64,000 bases of DNA, taken from assembly GCF_039543665.1 (NCBI RefSeq), contig NZ_BAABKE010000004.1:1-64000 (forward strand), written 5' to 3'. The position numbers and the translations under genes were made by a program. Below, piece after piece: positions 33,219-42,672 of the stretch. This stretch comes from Wohlfahrtiimonas larvae (GTDB taxonomy: Bacteria > Pseudomonadota > Gammaproteobacteria > Cardiobacteriales > Wohlfahrtiimonadaceae). How positions within the stretch are numbered: the stretch's first letter is position 1; each line of letters opens with the position of its first letter. Under the pieces are notes generated by a model. It made no database searches. It was not told the origin of the DNA and was given only the letters and a program-made list of their open reading frames with translations.

Positions 33219-33923
33219 CTACTCATTCTGTAAAAATACAACGTACCCACTGAAACCTTGCATTTTTTCTAGGTATTCAGGATTCACCCAATCGCTTCGT
33301 TGAGCAATACCAACTTTAAAAGAAAATGGCATTTTTTCCATATTTTTTAAATAATCCGCATAATTGGGAATCGTATTGCGCTTTTGGTACGTTTGAATCA
33401 CAAGCTCATCAATCACATCATCCAGTTGCGCTAAATTTTCAGGATTCGCATAACGGCTCCAATCCAATAATCCTGTAATACTTAACTGATATTTCTCAGG
33501 TAACCACGTTCTTAATTTTTTCAAAAACTGAATATAATCAGCGAGCTTTTGCGTAGGTACATCATAATCAATCTGTATACCAATGACATTCCCACCTTTT
33601 TTCTGCCACGCAGCTAACTGTCTAGCAATCTCACGATAAATAGACTCATTCCATTCTAAAGTATGAGTGCGAAATACAAGCCAAAATTGCTGATCAGACA
33701 CAATCACACCTTGCCCTGATTGAGGTTTAAAATAGCTTTTGCCTTTATAACCATCAATCTGCCCACGGTGCAAATAAACCACTTTCGCATCTTTCAAAAT
33801 CGGCTGATATTTCGTGCCTGCCCAATACCAAAACTGCTGATATTGGTTCACATCAATATCAGCATAGGATTTAGATAATAATAAGGATAATATTACCAAT
33901 AATATTTTTGTTGTTTTGCCCAT
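33219..33923 (-). CDS. DUF3142 family exported protein
   Basis: 234 residues with a signal peptide (MGKTTKILLVILSLLLSKSYA). The body looks like a TIM-barrel glycosidase-type fold: VYLHRGQI, then GNVIGIQIDYDVPTQKLADY (a D-Y-D pair as in hydrolases), LSITGLLDWS and DELVIQTY. That pattern fits DUF3142. It overlaps the large exported protein gene by 31 bases and is translated with it. Possibly a periplasmic carbohydrate-acting protein; activity is not established for the family. Confidence 0.8.
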   Translation of the reverse strand: MGKTTKILLVILSLLLSKSYADIDVNQYQQFWYWAGTKYQPILKDAKVVYLHRGQIDGYKGKSYFKPQSGQGVIVSDQQFWLVFRTHTLEWNESIYREIARQLAAWQKKGGNVIGIQIDYDVPTQKLADYIQFLKKLRTWLPEKYQLSITGLLDWSRYANPENLAQLDDVIDELVIQTYQKRNTIPNYADYLKNMEKMPFSFKVGIAQRSDWVNPEYLEKMQGFSGYVVFLQNE

Positions 33924-36097
33924 TGGCTATCACTGTGCTCTCGTTTTAAAGTATCAAACCAACGTTTGCGCTCACTTTTAGGAATTTCCTTATCATCACA
34001 TCGATTAATGCCACGGTTATAACAGTTAATACCATGATACAAAGCCAATGCGCGATCATCTTTATTTGCTTTTGGATTATCAATTACTTTACGATAACTA
34101 TCATAATTCGTAACAATCTGTTCCGCCCAATTTGATGGCTTTAAATGCGTAAATTGATGATCACCTAAAACAGTGTAAGCAGGCATTCTTTCCACCATAA
34201 AGCTATAACACATTTGATTATGTGAATCATTAGGATTGCTCGCCAACTGCTGCATCACATCCATAGGCGTACCACATTGATATTGGTAAGCATTTTTGAT
34301 GGACTGATTGAAGAAATCAAAATGCGCGACATCTTTCACATCTACATTTTTGAATTGATCCACTAATTTAATATCTTCAAAAAATTCCGTAGGATTAATG
34401 GTTTTAACATCTTTAGTCAACTGAATATATAGCCATTTAGCACGCGTTTGATCATCACCAATATAACCATCCTTGATTAAATCAATGACAAAACCACGAC
34501 TGACATAATCTTCAATCAAGCTGTCTCTTAAAGCAGGATTTTGCACGATGGAATTAGCTGTAAAAGCAAGATCAACTCTATCAGCAAGCACATAATTATC
34601 AGCAATACCCACTTCGATCAATTCACGTTGCAATGGTGTATTCGTGCGCTTATACAATTCCTGCCAAATGGTTTCAGCAGCGCTCCAGCGCTTTTGTGCT
34701 TCAAAGGCTTGTGCACGCAGAATTTGTTCGCTTAATTCAAAAGTTGTGAGAGTTTGCTTACTTTCATCCAATACAGGCAATAATTCCACCACTTTTTTTG
34801 GCTGAGGATCAATTTCAGAATAATATGTCGCCACAAGATATTGATACAATCTTGGTTGATCCTTAAAGTGCGATTGGTACTGCCCAACTAAATGCTCAAA
34901 GCTATAATCAATTTTTGCACCATAAGCATAAGTGTAATAACGCAGGGATTGTAAAATTCTAACTGCAAGTAATTGAGGATTTTCCACTAGCACATCTTGA
35001 TTTTCATAACGATCAACGACTTTACGATCCACTTCCAGCAATAGATCCAATAATCTTTCATTATATCGATGATCTTTTTGCAAATATTGGTCAGGTGCTT
35101 GATACCAACGCTCTAGCTCACGCACGACTGCAACATTATTACCTGACAACCAATTCAAACGGCGCAATAAACCTTGCGCTGAATTAAAATATAAACCATT
35201 AGGATATTGATCCATATACGTTTTAAACTCAGCTCGAGATTGATCAATCCATGCTTTGCCTTCTTCATTGTTAGAGATTGTGCCTTCCCACTCATCCACT
35301 AATTGATCTTGTGCTTCTTTTAAAGATAATCTTCCTTGTAAATATAGGCTCGTTTCTTTCAACCAAGTATTATCACTTTGTAATAAAGAGTGCGATACTT
35401 CTTTCGCTAATTTATATTCCTTGTTATTGAAATACATAGCAACTTCAAGGTAGCGATAAAAATCACGACTAGCATCGTTAGATAAATCAAAATTATCTTG
35501 TGTCATCGTAAAATATTCTTTTTCTTGAAAAAGCTGATAACGCGCATAAGATAATGTGTATTTTTGAGCTGCTGACATTGAGCTTTTTTCTACAGCATCA
35601 ATATAATCCAACGTTGCATTCAAATCAGAGATTGAGCAGTAATATTCGCATTTGAGGGCAATTTCAGGATCAACAAACCAAATACCTTTTTGTTTTAAAT
35701 CTTCCTGATTATTTTCCCAATATTGAAAATAATCTTGGTGCAATTTTTTAACAACCGCGACTAATTCAGGTAATCGTTCTTTCGTTAAATCATAATTAGA
35801 TCGAACAAATAAAGATGTGTGTACAGGTAAACTTAAAGGGTTGGGCGTATTATCTGCATACCAATCATTTTCTTTAATCGCCATCAAAAGTTGTTCTTCC
35901 ACAACATTATCATTCAACTGAAGAATGGCGTTGACACGTGTATCATTGTAAGGCGTTAAATAAGGAAGATTGCTACTGATTTCAGAATGGCCGAAGATAA
36001 TTGAGTTATTATATGATGGCTCTCCGCCACCAGCATTTGCAAACGGTAATGCAAGGAGATTCAGCAAGGACAGTGATTGGATAATGCGTTTGCCCAT
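33893..36097 (-). CDS. Large exported helical-repeat protein, partner of DUF3142
   Basis: 734 residues. A signal peptide (MGKRIIQSLSLLNLLALPFANA) precedes an all-helical, TPR/SEL1-like body rich in Tyr, Gln and Trp, with repeats such as KYTLSYARYQLFQEKEYF and RDFYRYLEVAMYFNNKEYKLAKEV. There are no catalytic motifs. A few Cys pairs appear in CEYYCS and near the end. Pairing with a DUF3142 gene occurs in other Gammaproteobacteria as well, as far as I know. A scaffold role on the periplasmic side is likely. The shared 31-base overlap argues for joint function. Confidence 0.7.
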   Translation of the reverse strand: MGKRIIQSLSLLNLLALPFANAGGGEPSYNNSIIFGHSEISSNLPYLTPYNDTRVNAILQLNDNVVEEQLLMAIKENDWYADNTPNPLSLPVHTSLFVRSNYDLTKERLPELVAVVKKLHQDYFQYWENNQEDLKQKGIWFVDPEIALKCEYYCSISDLNATLDYIDAVEKSSMSAAQKYTLSYARYQLFQEKEYFTMTQDNFDLSNDASRDFYRYLEVAMYFNNKEYKLAKEVSHSLLQSDNTWLKETSLYLQGRLSLKEAQDQLVDEWEGTISNNEEGKAWIDQSRAEFKTYMDQYPNGLYFNSAQGLLRRLNWLSGNNVAVVRELERWYQAPDQYLQKDHRYNERLLDLLLEVDRKVVDRYENQDVLVENPQLLAVRILQSLRYYTYAYGAKIDYSFEHLVGQYQSHFKDQPRLYQYLVATYYSEIDPQPKKVVELLPVLDESKQTLTTFELSEQILRAQAFEAQKRWSAAETIWQELYKRTNTPLQRELIEVGIADNYVLADRVDLAFTANSIVQNPALRDSLIEDYVSRGFVIDLIKDGYIGDDQTRAKWLYIQLTKDVKTINPTEFFEDIKLVDQFKNVDVKDVAHFDFFNQSIKNAYQYQCGTPMDVMQQLASNPNDSHNQMCYSFMVERMPAYTVLGDHQFTHLKPSNWAEQIVTNYDSYRKVIDNPKANKDDRALALYHGINCYNRGINRCDDKEIPKSERKRWFDTLKREHSDSQWAKQQKYYW

Positions 36098-36170
36098 TGG
36101 GTATATTCCTATTCATAAATATTTTAATTATATATTATTTTAATAATATTTATGATGAAATCACTGCCAC

Positions 36171-36223
36171 CCGAGGAAATAGATGGCGCCTTTGCTTGAG
36201 GTGAAATACCATCTATTCCTCGG
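36171..36223. repeat. Long inverted repeat downstream of purH
   Basis: Arms CCGAGGAAATAGATGG (36171-36186) and CCATCTATTCCTCGG (36209-36223) pair over 15 bases with one bulged A, around a 22-base loop. It is G+C-richer than its surroundings and lacks a T-run on either strand, so it is not a standard terminator. It may stabilise the 3' end of the pur mRNA or be a REP-like element. Confidence 0.55.
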
Positions 36224-36240
36224 TGACCGTATAACTCTAA

Positions 36241-37782
36241 TTAGTGTTTAAAATGACGCTTCTTAGTAAACACCATTGTGATGCCGTATTTATTCGCAAC
36301 ATCGATTGAATCTTGATCCTTGATAGAACCACCTGGTTGGATGATCGCTTTGATGCCTGCTTTCGCTGCCAATTCCAAAGTATCTGACATTGGGAAGAAT
36401 GCATCCGATGCCATTACATTGCCTTCAACTTTAGCACCTGCTTGTTCTAATGCGATACGAGCTGCGCCCACACGATTCATTTGACCTGCGCCAATTCCCA
36501 AAGTTTGACCTTCTTTAGCAACAACGATTGCATTAGATTTCACATGCTTCACAACTTTCCATGCAAATACTAAAGCTTCTTTCTCTTCTTCCGTTGGTGC
36601 ACGCTCTGTCACTACATCAAAGTCAGCAAAGTTAATTTCTCCACGATCTTTAGTTTGTAGCAATAAACCGCCATTCACAGCTGTTGTTGTGTAAGCATTA
36701 TCAAATTCTGATTGAATTGCAGGATTCGCCAACAAACGGATGTTTTTCTTAGCTTCTAAAATCGCACGAGCTTCTTCTGTGAAATCAGGTGCAATGATCA
36801 CTTCTAAGAAAATTTTACCCATTTCTTCAGCTGTTTTAGCATCCACCGTTTGGTTAGTTGCAATGATGCCACCAAAGATTGAAGTAGGATCAGCTTCAAA
36901 AGCTTTCGTCCAAGCTTGGAATAAGTCTTGACCTGTACCAACACCACAAGGATTCATGTGTTTAACTGCAACAACTGCTGGTTCGCTGTATTCCAGCATA
37001 ATGTTAACCGCAGCATTCGCATCTTGAATATTGTTGTAAGACAACTCTTTACCATGTAACTGCTGTGCAAATGCCAATGCATTGCTTTCTGCTAAAGGCG
37101 TACGATAGAACGCAGCTTCTTGATGTGGGTTTTCGCCATAACGCAATGGTTGTTGCTTTTCAAATGTGATTGTCAATTTATCTGGGAATACATCGCCCAA
37201 AGTGCGTGCAAAATAATCTGCGATCAATGCATCATAAGCTGCTGTTGTTTGGAATACTTTCAACGCTAAACGTTTACGAGTTTCTAACGTTGTATCACCA
37301 TTGTTTTTGATCTCTTCGATCACAACGTTGTAATCTAAAGGATCAGTCACAACTGTTACAAACGCATGATTTTTCGCAGCAGAACGCAACATTGAAGGGC
37401 CACCGATATCAATATTTTCAATCGCATCTTGGTACGTTACGCCAGGCTTTGAAATAGTTTCTTTGAATGGATACAAGTTCACACATACTAAATCGATATA
37501 TTCAATGCCGTTATCGATCATCGCTTTTGTATGATCCGCATTGCCACGAATTGATAATAAACCACCATGAACTTTAGGATGCAAAGTTTTCACACGGCCA
37601 TCCATCATTTCTGGAAATTCAGTGATTTCAGAGATATCTTTAACTGGAATACCCGCATCAAAAATCGCTTTCTTTGTACCACCGGTAGAAATCAATTCAT
37701 AGCCTAAATCAGCCAATAATGTTGCAAATTCTACGATTCCTGCTTTATCGCTCACACTCAATAATGCACGCTTTTTAGACAC
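36241..37782 (-). CDS. purH: Bifunctional AICAR formyltransferase/IMP cyclohydrolase
   Basis: 513 residues. The N-terminal IMP cyclohydrolase (MGS-like) domain starts KKRALLSVSDKAGIVEFA and includes MDGRVKTLHPKVHGG. The C-terminal formyltransferase has RYGENPHQEAAFYR, VAVKHMNPCGVG, and ends MVFTKKRHFKH. It performs the last two steps of IMP synthesis and is the final gene of the pur cluster, two bases after purN. Length is a little under E. coli PurH (529). Confidence 0.97.
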   Translation of the reverse strand: MSKKRALLSVSDKAGIVEFATLLADLGYELISTGGTKKAIFDAGIPVKDISEITEFPEMMDGRVKTLHPKVHGGLLSIRGNADHTKAMIDNGIEYIDLVCVNLYPFKETISKPGVTYQDAIENIDIGGPSMLRSAAKNHAFVTVVTDPLDYNVVIEEIKNNGDTTLETRKRLALKVFQTTAAYDALIADYFARTLGDVFPDKLTITFEKQQPLRYGENPHQEAAFYRTPLAESNALAFAQQLHGKELSYNNIQDANAAVNIMLEYSEPAVVAVKHMNPCGVGTGQDLFQAWTKAFEADPTSIFGGIIATNQTVDAKTAEEMGKIFLEVIIAPDFTEEARAILEAKKNIRLLANPAIQSEFDNAYTTTAVNGGLLLQTKDRGEINFADFDVVTERAPTEEEKEALVFAWKVVKHVKSNAIVVAKEGQTLGIGAGQMNRVGAARIALEQAGAKVEGNVMASDAFFPMSDTLELAAKAGIKAIIQPGGSIKDQDSIDVANKYGITMVFTKKRHFKH

Positions 37783-37784
37783 GG

Positions 37785-38357
37785 TTACTTCTCCTTGTTA
37801 AATAAGTTTTCTAAAGTTGCTGGATATAAACGATGTTCGATGGCATGGATCATCATCTCCACCTCATCTAATGATTCGTCACCTGTTAATTTAATTCCTT
37901 TTTGAGCAATGATTGCACCTGTGTCCATGCCTTCATCCACATAATGAATGGAAACACCGATCTCTTTTTCCCCTGCACGGTATGCTTGCCCAATCGCATC
38001 CTTGCCTTTATATGCTGGCAATAATGATGGATGGATATTGATAATACGATTCGGATAGGCTCTCAACAACTCTTCACCCACCAAACGCATAAAACCTGCC
38101 AAAATTACCCACTCAACATTCAATGATTGCATTTTTTCCACCAAGACTTTTTCATAAGCCGCTTTAGACTCGAAATCTTTAGGATTAAATACTAATGTTT
38201 CTAAACCTTCCCGTTCTGCTTTCGGGATAATACCTGCATTTTGTTTATCACATACAACAAGCACAACTTCTGCTTGTAAATTACCGTTATGAATCCACTT
38301 CATAATGGCTTCGAAGTTGGTACCACTACCTGAACCAAAAACTGCAATTTTTGTCAT
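37785..38357 (-). CDS. purN: Phosphoribosylglycinamide formyltransferase
   Basis: 190 residues. Recognised by GSGSGTNFEAIMKWI near the start (phosphate loop), ILAGFMRLVGEELL, and the formyl-transfer signature NIHPSLLPAYKGKDA with catalytic Asn, His and a later Asp (DEGMDTGAII). It transfers formyl from 10-formyl-THF to GAR. A terminator separates it from purM, so purN-purH may also have a promoter of their own within 38358-38388; none is obvious. Confidence 0.95.
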   Translation of the reverse strand: MTKIAVFGSGSGTNFEAIMKWIHNGNLQAEVVLVVCDKQNAGIIPKAEREGLETLVFNPKDFESKAAYEKVLVEKMQSLNVEWVILAGFMRLVGEELLRAYPNRIINIHPSLLPAYKGKDAIGQAYRAGEKEIGVSIHYVDEGMDTGAIIAQKGIKLTGDESLDEVEMMIHAIEHRLYPATLENLFNKEK

Positions 38358-38385
38358 TGGAAACCCATATGATTAATCATGAAAA

Positions 38386-38415
38386 TTAAAACCCCAAACG
38401 TTTCATTTGGGGTTT
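38386..38415 (-). terminator. Terminator or attenuator between purM and purN
   Basis: Arms AAACCCCAAA (38389-38398) and TTTGGGGTTT (38406-38415). Reading on the minus strand the stem is followed by TTAATTTTC. It starts five bases after the purM stop and should reduce read-through from purE-M into purN-H. Confidence 0.78.
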
Positions 38416-38419
38416 ATCT

Positions 38420-39430
38420 TTATTTGAAGGTAATTTCACCAGAATCTGTTACTTTACCGATGATCTGTGCATCGCTGTTATGTGCCAACACAGTGTCAAC
38501 ATCACCTTTATCCACGATCAACATAAAGCCGATCCCCATGTTAAATACACTGTACATTTCCTCTTCTGGGATATTTGCTGTATTTTGCATGAATGGGAAA
38601 ATCGCAGGCATTGTCCAACTACCTTTTACGAATTCTGCGCCTAAACCTTCTGGCAATGCACGTGGAACGTTTTCATAGAAACCACCACCTGTAATGTGCA
38701 CCATCGCATGAACATTCACTGCTTTCAATAAATCTAATACAGGACGAACGTATAACATTGTTGGCGTTAATAATACTTCGCCCAATGGACGATCAAAACC
38801 TTCATATGTTTCAGATAATGATAAACCGTGATTTTTAATAATATGACGAACCAATGAAAAACCATTACTGTGAACACCGCTTGATGGCAAACCGATCACA
38901 ACATCACCAACTTTTACATTGTCTTTTGTGATGCGTTTATCTTTTTCCACAACACCCACAGCAAACCCTGCGATATCATATTCGCCATCTTGATAGAAAC
39001 CTGGCATTTCAGCAGTTTCACCGCCCAATAATGTTGCATTCGATTGACGACAACCTTCCGCAACACCTGCAACGATCGCTTCGATTTGTGCAGGATTATT
39101 AGCACCACATGCGATGTAATCTAAGAAGAATAAAGGTTCTGCACCTTGCGTTAAAATATCATTCACACACATTGCAACAGCATCAATGCCGATTGTGTCG
39201 TGAATATCCAATTCAAATGCTAATTTCAATTTAGTACCAACGCCATCTGTACCTGATACTAACACTGGCTTTTGATAACCCAATTCAGATAAATCAAATG
39301 CGCCGCCAAAATCACCAAACAAGTTAATAGCACCAAAACGCATTGTGCTCATTACATGTTTCTTAATGCGCTCAACGGATTCATAACCTGCTTCTAAATT
39401 TACGCCTGCTTCTTTATACGCATTACTCAT
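38420..39430 (-). CDS. purM: Phosphoribosylformylglycinamidine cyclo-ligase
   Basis: 336 residues. Family motifs are PVLVSGTDGVGTKLKLAFEL (~60), ALGGETAEMP-like LLGGETAEMPGFY, GLPSSGVHSNGFSLVR and HITGGGFYENVPR. It closes the imidazole ring to give AIR with ATP. It follows purF directly, as in Bacillus (…F-M-N-H). A terminator lies immediately downstream. Confidence 0.96.
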   Translation of the reverse strand: MSNAYKEAGVNLEAGYESVERIKKHVMSTMRFGAINLFGDFGGAFDLSELGYQKPVLVSGTDGVGTKLKLAFELDIHDTIGIDAVAMCVNDILTQGAEPLFFLDYIACGANNPAQIEAIVAGVAEGCRQSNATLLGGETAEMPGFYQDGEYDIAGFAVGVVEKDKRITKDNVKVGDVVIGLPSSGVHSNGFSLVRHIIKNHGLSLSETYEGFDRPLGEVLLTPTMLYVRPVLDLLKAVNVHAMVHITGGGFYENVPRALPEGLGAEFVKGSWTMPAIFPFMQNTANIPEEEMYSVFNMGIGFMLIVDKGDVDTVLAHNSDAQIIGKVTDSGEITFK

Positions 39431-40834
39431 TTATACTGCCTCATCAAACTTAATATTGGTGGGATATTTGTTGGTAAAGCAACCCATGCATAATCCACAG
39501 TTTACACCGCGTGACCCTTCATGCTCAGTTGCTTTAATTAGTCCGGCTGGACTTAAGAATGCTAATGAATCCACATCAATGTACTCACGCATTTCTTCAT
39601 TGGTTTCATGATGCTGTGCCAACAATTCACGAGGATCTGTTGCATCCACACCATAATAACAAGGATATTTAAATTCAGGTGAAGCCACACGCATGTGAAC
39701 TTCTTTTGCGCCTGCTGTACGCAATAATGCCACAATGTGCTTACTCGTTGTACCACGCACGATTGAGTCATCAATCAAAATGATGCGCTTACCTTTCACA
39801 ATACTTGTAATCGCGGAAAGCTTCATGCGAACACCGCGTTCACGCAATTCTTGTGTTGGCTGAATGAATGTGCGACCAATGTAACGGTTTTTAATTAAGC
39901 CCATTTCATTCGGCAAACCTGATGCTTCAGCATAACCAATCGCTGCTGAAATACTGGAATCAGGTACACCAATGACAATGTCCGCATCCACATGTGCTTC
40001 TTTATATAATTCAATACCACTGCGCTTACGCACAGCGTGAACATTTTTACCTTCCAAATCACTGTCAGGGCGAGAGAAGTAAACATATTCCATAGAACAC
40101 AATGCATGTGTGCATTTAGTTTCTAAGAAAGTAGAGATCACTTCGCCATCTTGAATTGTAATGATTTCACCAGGTTCAACATCACGAATAAATTCAGCGC
40201 CCACGATATCAAATGCACATGTTTCTGATGCAAATACATAACCACCTGTACTCAATTTACCCATGGATAATGGACGAATACCATTTGGATCACGCGCCAC
40301 ATACAAACCTGAGTTATGCAACAACACATAGCTGTAAGCACCTTCGATCTCTAATAAACTCTTTTTCAAGCGCTCTAAGAAAGTGCCTTGGCAACGGCGA
40401 ATCAAGTGACCTAATAACTCAGTTTCACCATGTGTATGGAATACGCTACCATTCTTTTCTAAACGAATTTTCAATTCAGTTGCATTGGTTAATGCACCGT
40501 TGAACGCAATGCCGATGGACTCATCAGTTGTTGCTACAACGATTGGATGCGCATTCAAAACACCTCGGCTACTATTCGTTGGATAACGAACGTGACCAAT
40601 TGAAGTATCACCCACTAAACTCTGTAATTTTTTAGGATCAGCAAATACTTCCGTCAAAAGTCCTTCGCCTTTAATGCAGTTGATTTTCTGATCTTCTGTG
40701 AGAACCGCAATCCCCACACTTTCCTGCCCGCGATGCTGCAATGCATGAAGACCATAATAAGTCATCGTTGCAGCTTCGCTATTTCCTTGCACCGCAAATA
40801 CGCCACATTCTTCGTGTAGTTCTTTAATATTCAT
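39431..40834 (-). CDS. purF: Amidophosphoribosyltransferase, Bacillus type
   Basis: 467 residues. The start MNIKELHEE-CGVFAV shows a nine-residue propeptide before the catalytic Cys10, as in Bacillus subtilis PurF. E. coli PurF begins directly with Met-Cys. The PRPP loop is ILIDDSIVRGTTSKHI (~345). Near the end NCGLCMGCFTNKYP holds two of the [4Fe-4S] cysteines of the Bacillus-type enzyme. It catalyses the committed step, PRPP to phosphoribosylamine, and is feedback-inhibited by nucleotides. Oxygen-sensitive Fe-S dependence is therefore predicted. Confidence 0.96.
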   Translation of the reverse strand: MNIKELHEECGVFAVQGNSEAATMTYYGLHALQHRGQESVGIAVLTEDQKINCIKGEGLLTEVFADPKKLQSLVGDTSIGHVRYPTNSSRGVLNAHPIVVATTDESIGIAFNGALTNATELKIRLEKNGSVFHTHGETELLGHLIRRCQGTFLERLKKSLLEIEGAYSYVLLHNSGLYVARDPNGIRPLSMGKLSTGGYVFASETCAFDIVGAEFIRDVEPGEIITIQDGEVISTFLETKCTHALCSMEYVYFSRPDSDLEGKNVHAVRKRSGIELYKEAHVDADIVIGVPDSSISAAIGYAEASGLPNEMGLIKNRYIGRTFIQPTQELRERGVRMKLSAITSIVKGKRIILIDDSIVRGTTSKHIVALLRTAGAKEVHMRVASPEFKYPCYYGVDATDPRELLAQHHETNEEMREYIDVDSLAFLSPAGLIKATEHEGSRGVNCGLCMGCFTNKYPTNIKFDEAV

Positions 40835-40836
40835 AA

Positions 40837-41547
40837 TTATGTGCGATCCTTGAGGCGACGATGAATCTCTTCATACGCTTCAATCACACCGCCCATATCT
40901 TGGCGGAAACGATCTTTGTCTAATTTCTCACCTGTTTTACTATCCCATAAACGACAAGTATCTGGACTGATTTCATCTGCTAATACGATTGTGCCATCTT
41001 TCATGCGACCAAATTCAATTTTAAAATCTACTAAATCAATGCCAACTTCCAACCATAATGCTTTCAAGTAATCGTTGATTTTGCGCATTTCGCCACGAAT
41101 AAAATCTAATTCTTCATGCGTTGCCAAACCTAATGCCACCGCGTGATCATCATTGATTAATGGATCATTAAAAGCATCTGCTTTGTAACAGAATTCCAAA
41201 ATTGGTGGATTCAATTTTTTACCTTCTTCCAAACCAATGCGCTTAACCAAAGAACCTGCAGCAATATTTCGCACGATTGCTTCTAACAAAATGATGTCAA
41301 CTTTATGGCACAACTGCTCACGCTCATTCACTGATTTAATTAAATGAGTCTTAATGCCATTTTTCATTAAATCCATGTAGATCATGCGAGAAATTTCAGA
41401 GTTTAAACGACCTTTATCTTCAAACTGAGCTTTCTTAGCGCCATTACCTGCCGTTGCATCATCTTTATAATAGATGATGACTTCATCTGGATTTGCTGTT
41501 GAATAGATTTGTTTGGCTTTGCCTTCGTACAACAATTCTTGTTTCAT
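40837..41547 (-). CDS. purC: SAICAR synthetase
   Basis: 236 residues. It opens ELLYEGKAKQIYST, the PurC hallmark. It also has AGNGAKKAQFEDKG, VRNIAAGSLVKRIG and LVDFKIEFGRM, followed by DEISPDTCRLWD at the ATP/CAIR site. It joins CAIR and aspartate. It lies between purK and purF with no gap beyond two bases, so it belongs to the same transcript. Confidence 0.96.
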   Translation of the reverse strand: MKQELLYEGKAKQIYSTANPDEVIIYYKDDATAGNGAKKAQFEDKGRLNSEISRMIYMDLMKNGIKTHLIKSVNEREQLCHKVDIILLEAIVRNIAAGSLVKRIGLEEGKKLNPPILEFCYKADAFNDPLINDDHAVALGLATHEELDFIRGEMRKINDYLKALWLEVGIDLVDFKIEFGRMKDGTIVLADEISPDTCRLWDSKTGEKLDKDRFRQDMGGVIEAYEEIHRRLKDRT

Positions 41548-42672
41548 TTACTGCCCCTCGGTAAAAATAGCGTGAGAAAAATCTGTCATGCCATCATTAT
41601 TTGTGAAAGTCACATGTCCAACTTTACGGTTGAATTTATTCTCTTTTTTACCATAAAGATGAAGATGTGCATCCGCTGATAAAGATGGCAAATATTTAAA
41701 TAGTGGCTCAATATGCTGCCCCAACAAATTGTACATTGTTGTGGTTTGCTTGAGTGTTGTATTCCCTAATGGCAAACCACACACTGCACGAATGGCTTGT
41801 TCAAACTGGCTAGTTGTACAGCCTTCCATAGTATAGTGACCTGAGTTATGTGGGCGCGGTGCTAATTCATTCACATAAATTTCATCACCTTTCACAAAAA
41901 CTTCCATCGCCAAAATACCCACAATATTGTATTTTTCCATCAAGTCTTTGAGCATACCATGTAAACGTTTACATAATTTTGGATCTTCATCCATGTGTGC
42001 TGTTGAAATATGTAAAATATTATTGATATGCTGATTACGAGCAATTGGGAATGTTTTAAAATCACCATCTTGCCCACGTACACCAATGATAGAAGCCTCA
42101 AAATCATAATCCACAAATGCTTCAGCAATTACCGAACAGTCCATCAAGGCTGATAATTTACTTGGCAAATCTGCTTGGCTACGGATCACTGCTTGGCCTT
42201 TACCATCATAGCCGCCTTCCGATGTTTTCACGACAAAAGGAAAGCCTAACTTTTTGGGTAATTCGAGCCATTCATCACCTAAATTATCCACCATCACAAT
42301 GGGCGGCACAGGCAAACCTGCATTCACAATATGTTCTTTTTCACGCATACGGTTTTGCGTCATCCATAATGGAAATTCACCTTGCGGAATATTTTGGTAT
42401 TTATCGGATAATTGTTTAACAATTTCTGCATTAATGTTTTCAAATTCATATGTTACAACATCGCACTTAGATACAAACTGGCTCAATGCTTCATAGTCAT
42501 CAAATTGACCAATTGTGTATTGATTTGCAACAGAAAATGCAGGTGCAGTTAAAGAGGGATCATAAACAGATGTTAAGTAGCCCATTCGGTTGGCTGCTTC
42601 TATAAGCATCTTACCTAACTGACCGCCTCCTATAACGCCGATTTTTTGTGTAGGTAAAATGCTTCTCATCAT
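41548..42672 (-). CDS. purK: N5-CAIR synthetase, ATP-grasp
   Basis: 374 residues. The N-terminal GVIGGGQLGKMLIEAANRMG, FPFVVKTSEGGYDGKGQAVI (ATP-grasp loop) and NELAPRPHNSGHYTMEGC are PurK signatures. With PurE it converts AIR to CAIR via N5-CAIR using ATP and bicarbonate. It starts immediately after the purE stop. The C-terminal domain (TMYNLLG, then LHLYGKK) is complete. Confidence 0.96.
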   Translation of the reverse strand: MMRSILPTQKIGVIGGGQLGKMLIEAANRMGYLTSVYDPSLTAPAFSVANQYTIGQFDDYEALSQFVSKCDVVTYEFENINAEIVKQLSDKYQNIPQGEFPLWMTQNRMREKEHIVNAGLPVPPIVMVDNLGDEWLELPKKLGFPFVVKTSEGGYDGKGQAVIRSQADLPSKLSALMDCSVIAEAFVDYDFEASIIGVRGQDGDFKTFPIARNQHINNILHISTAHMDEDPKLCKRLHGMLKDLMEKYNIVGILAMEVFVKGDEIYVNELAPRPHNSGHYTMEGCTTSQFEQAIRAVCGLPLGNTTLKQTTTMYNLLGQHIEPLFKYLPSLSADAHLHLYGKKENKFNRKVGHVTFTNNDGMTDFSHAIFTEGQ

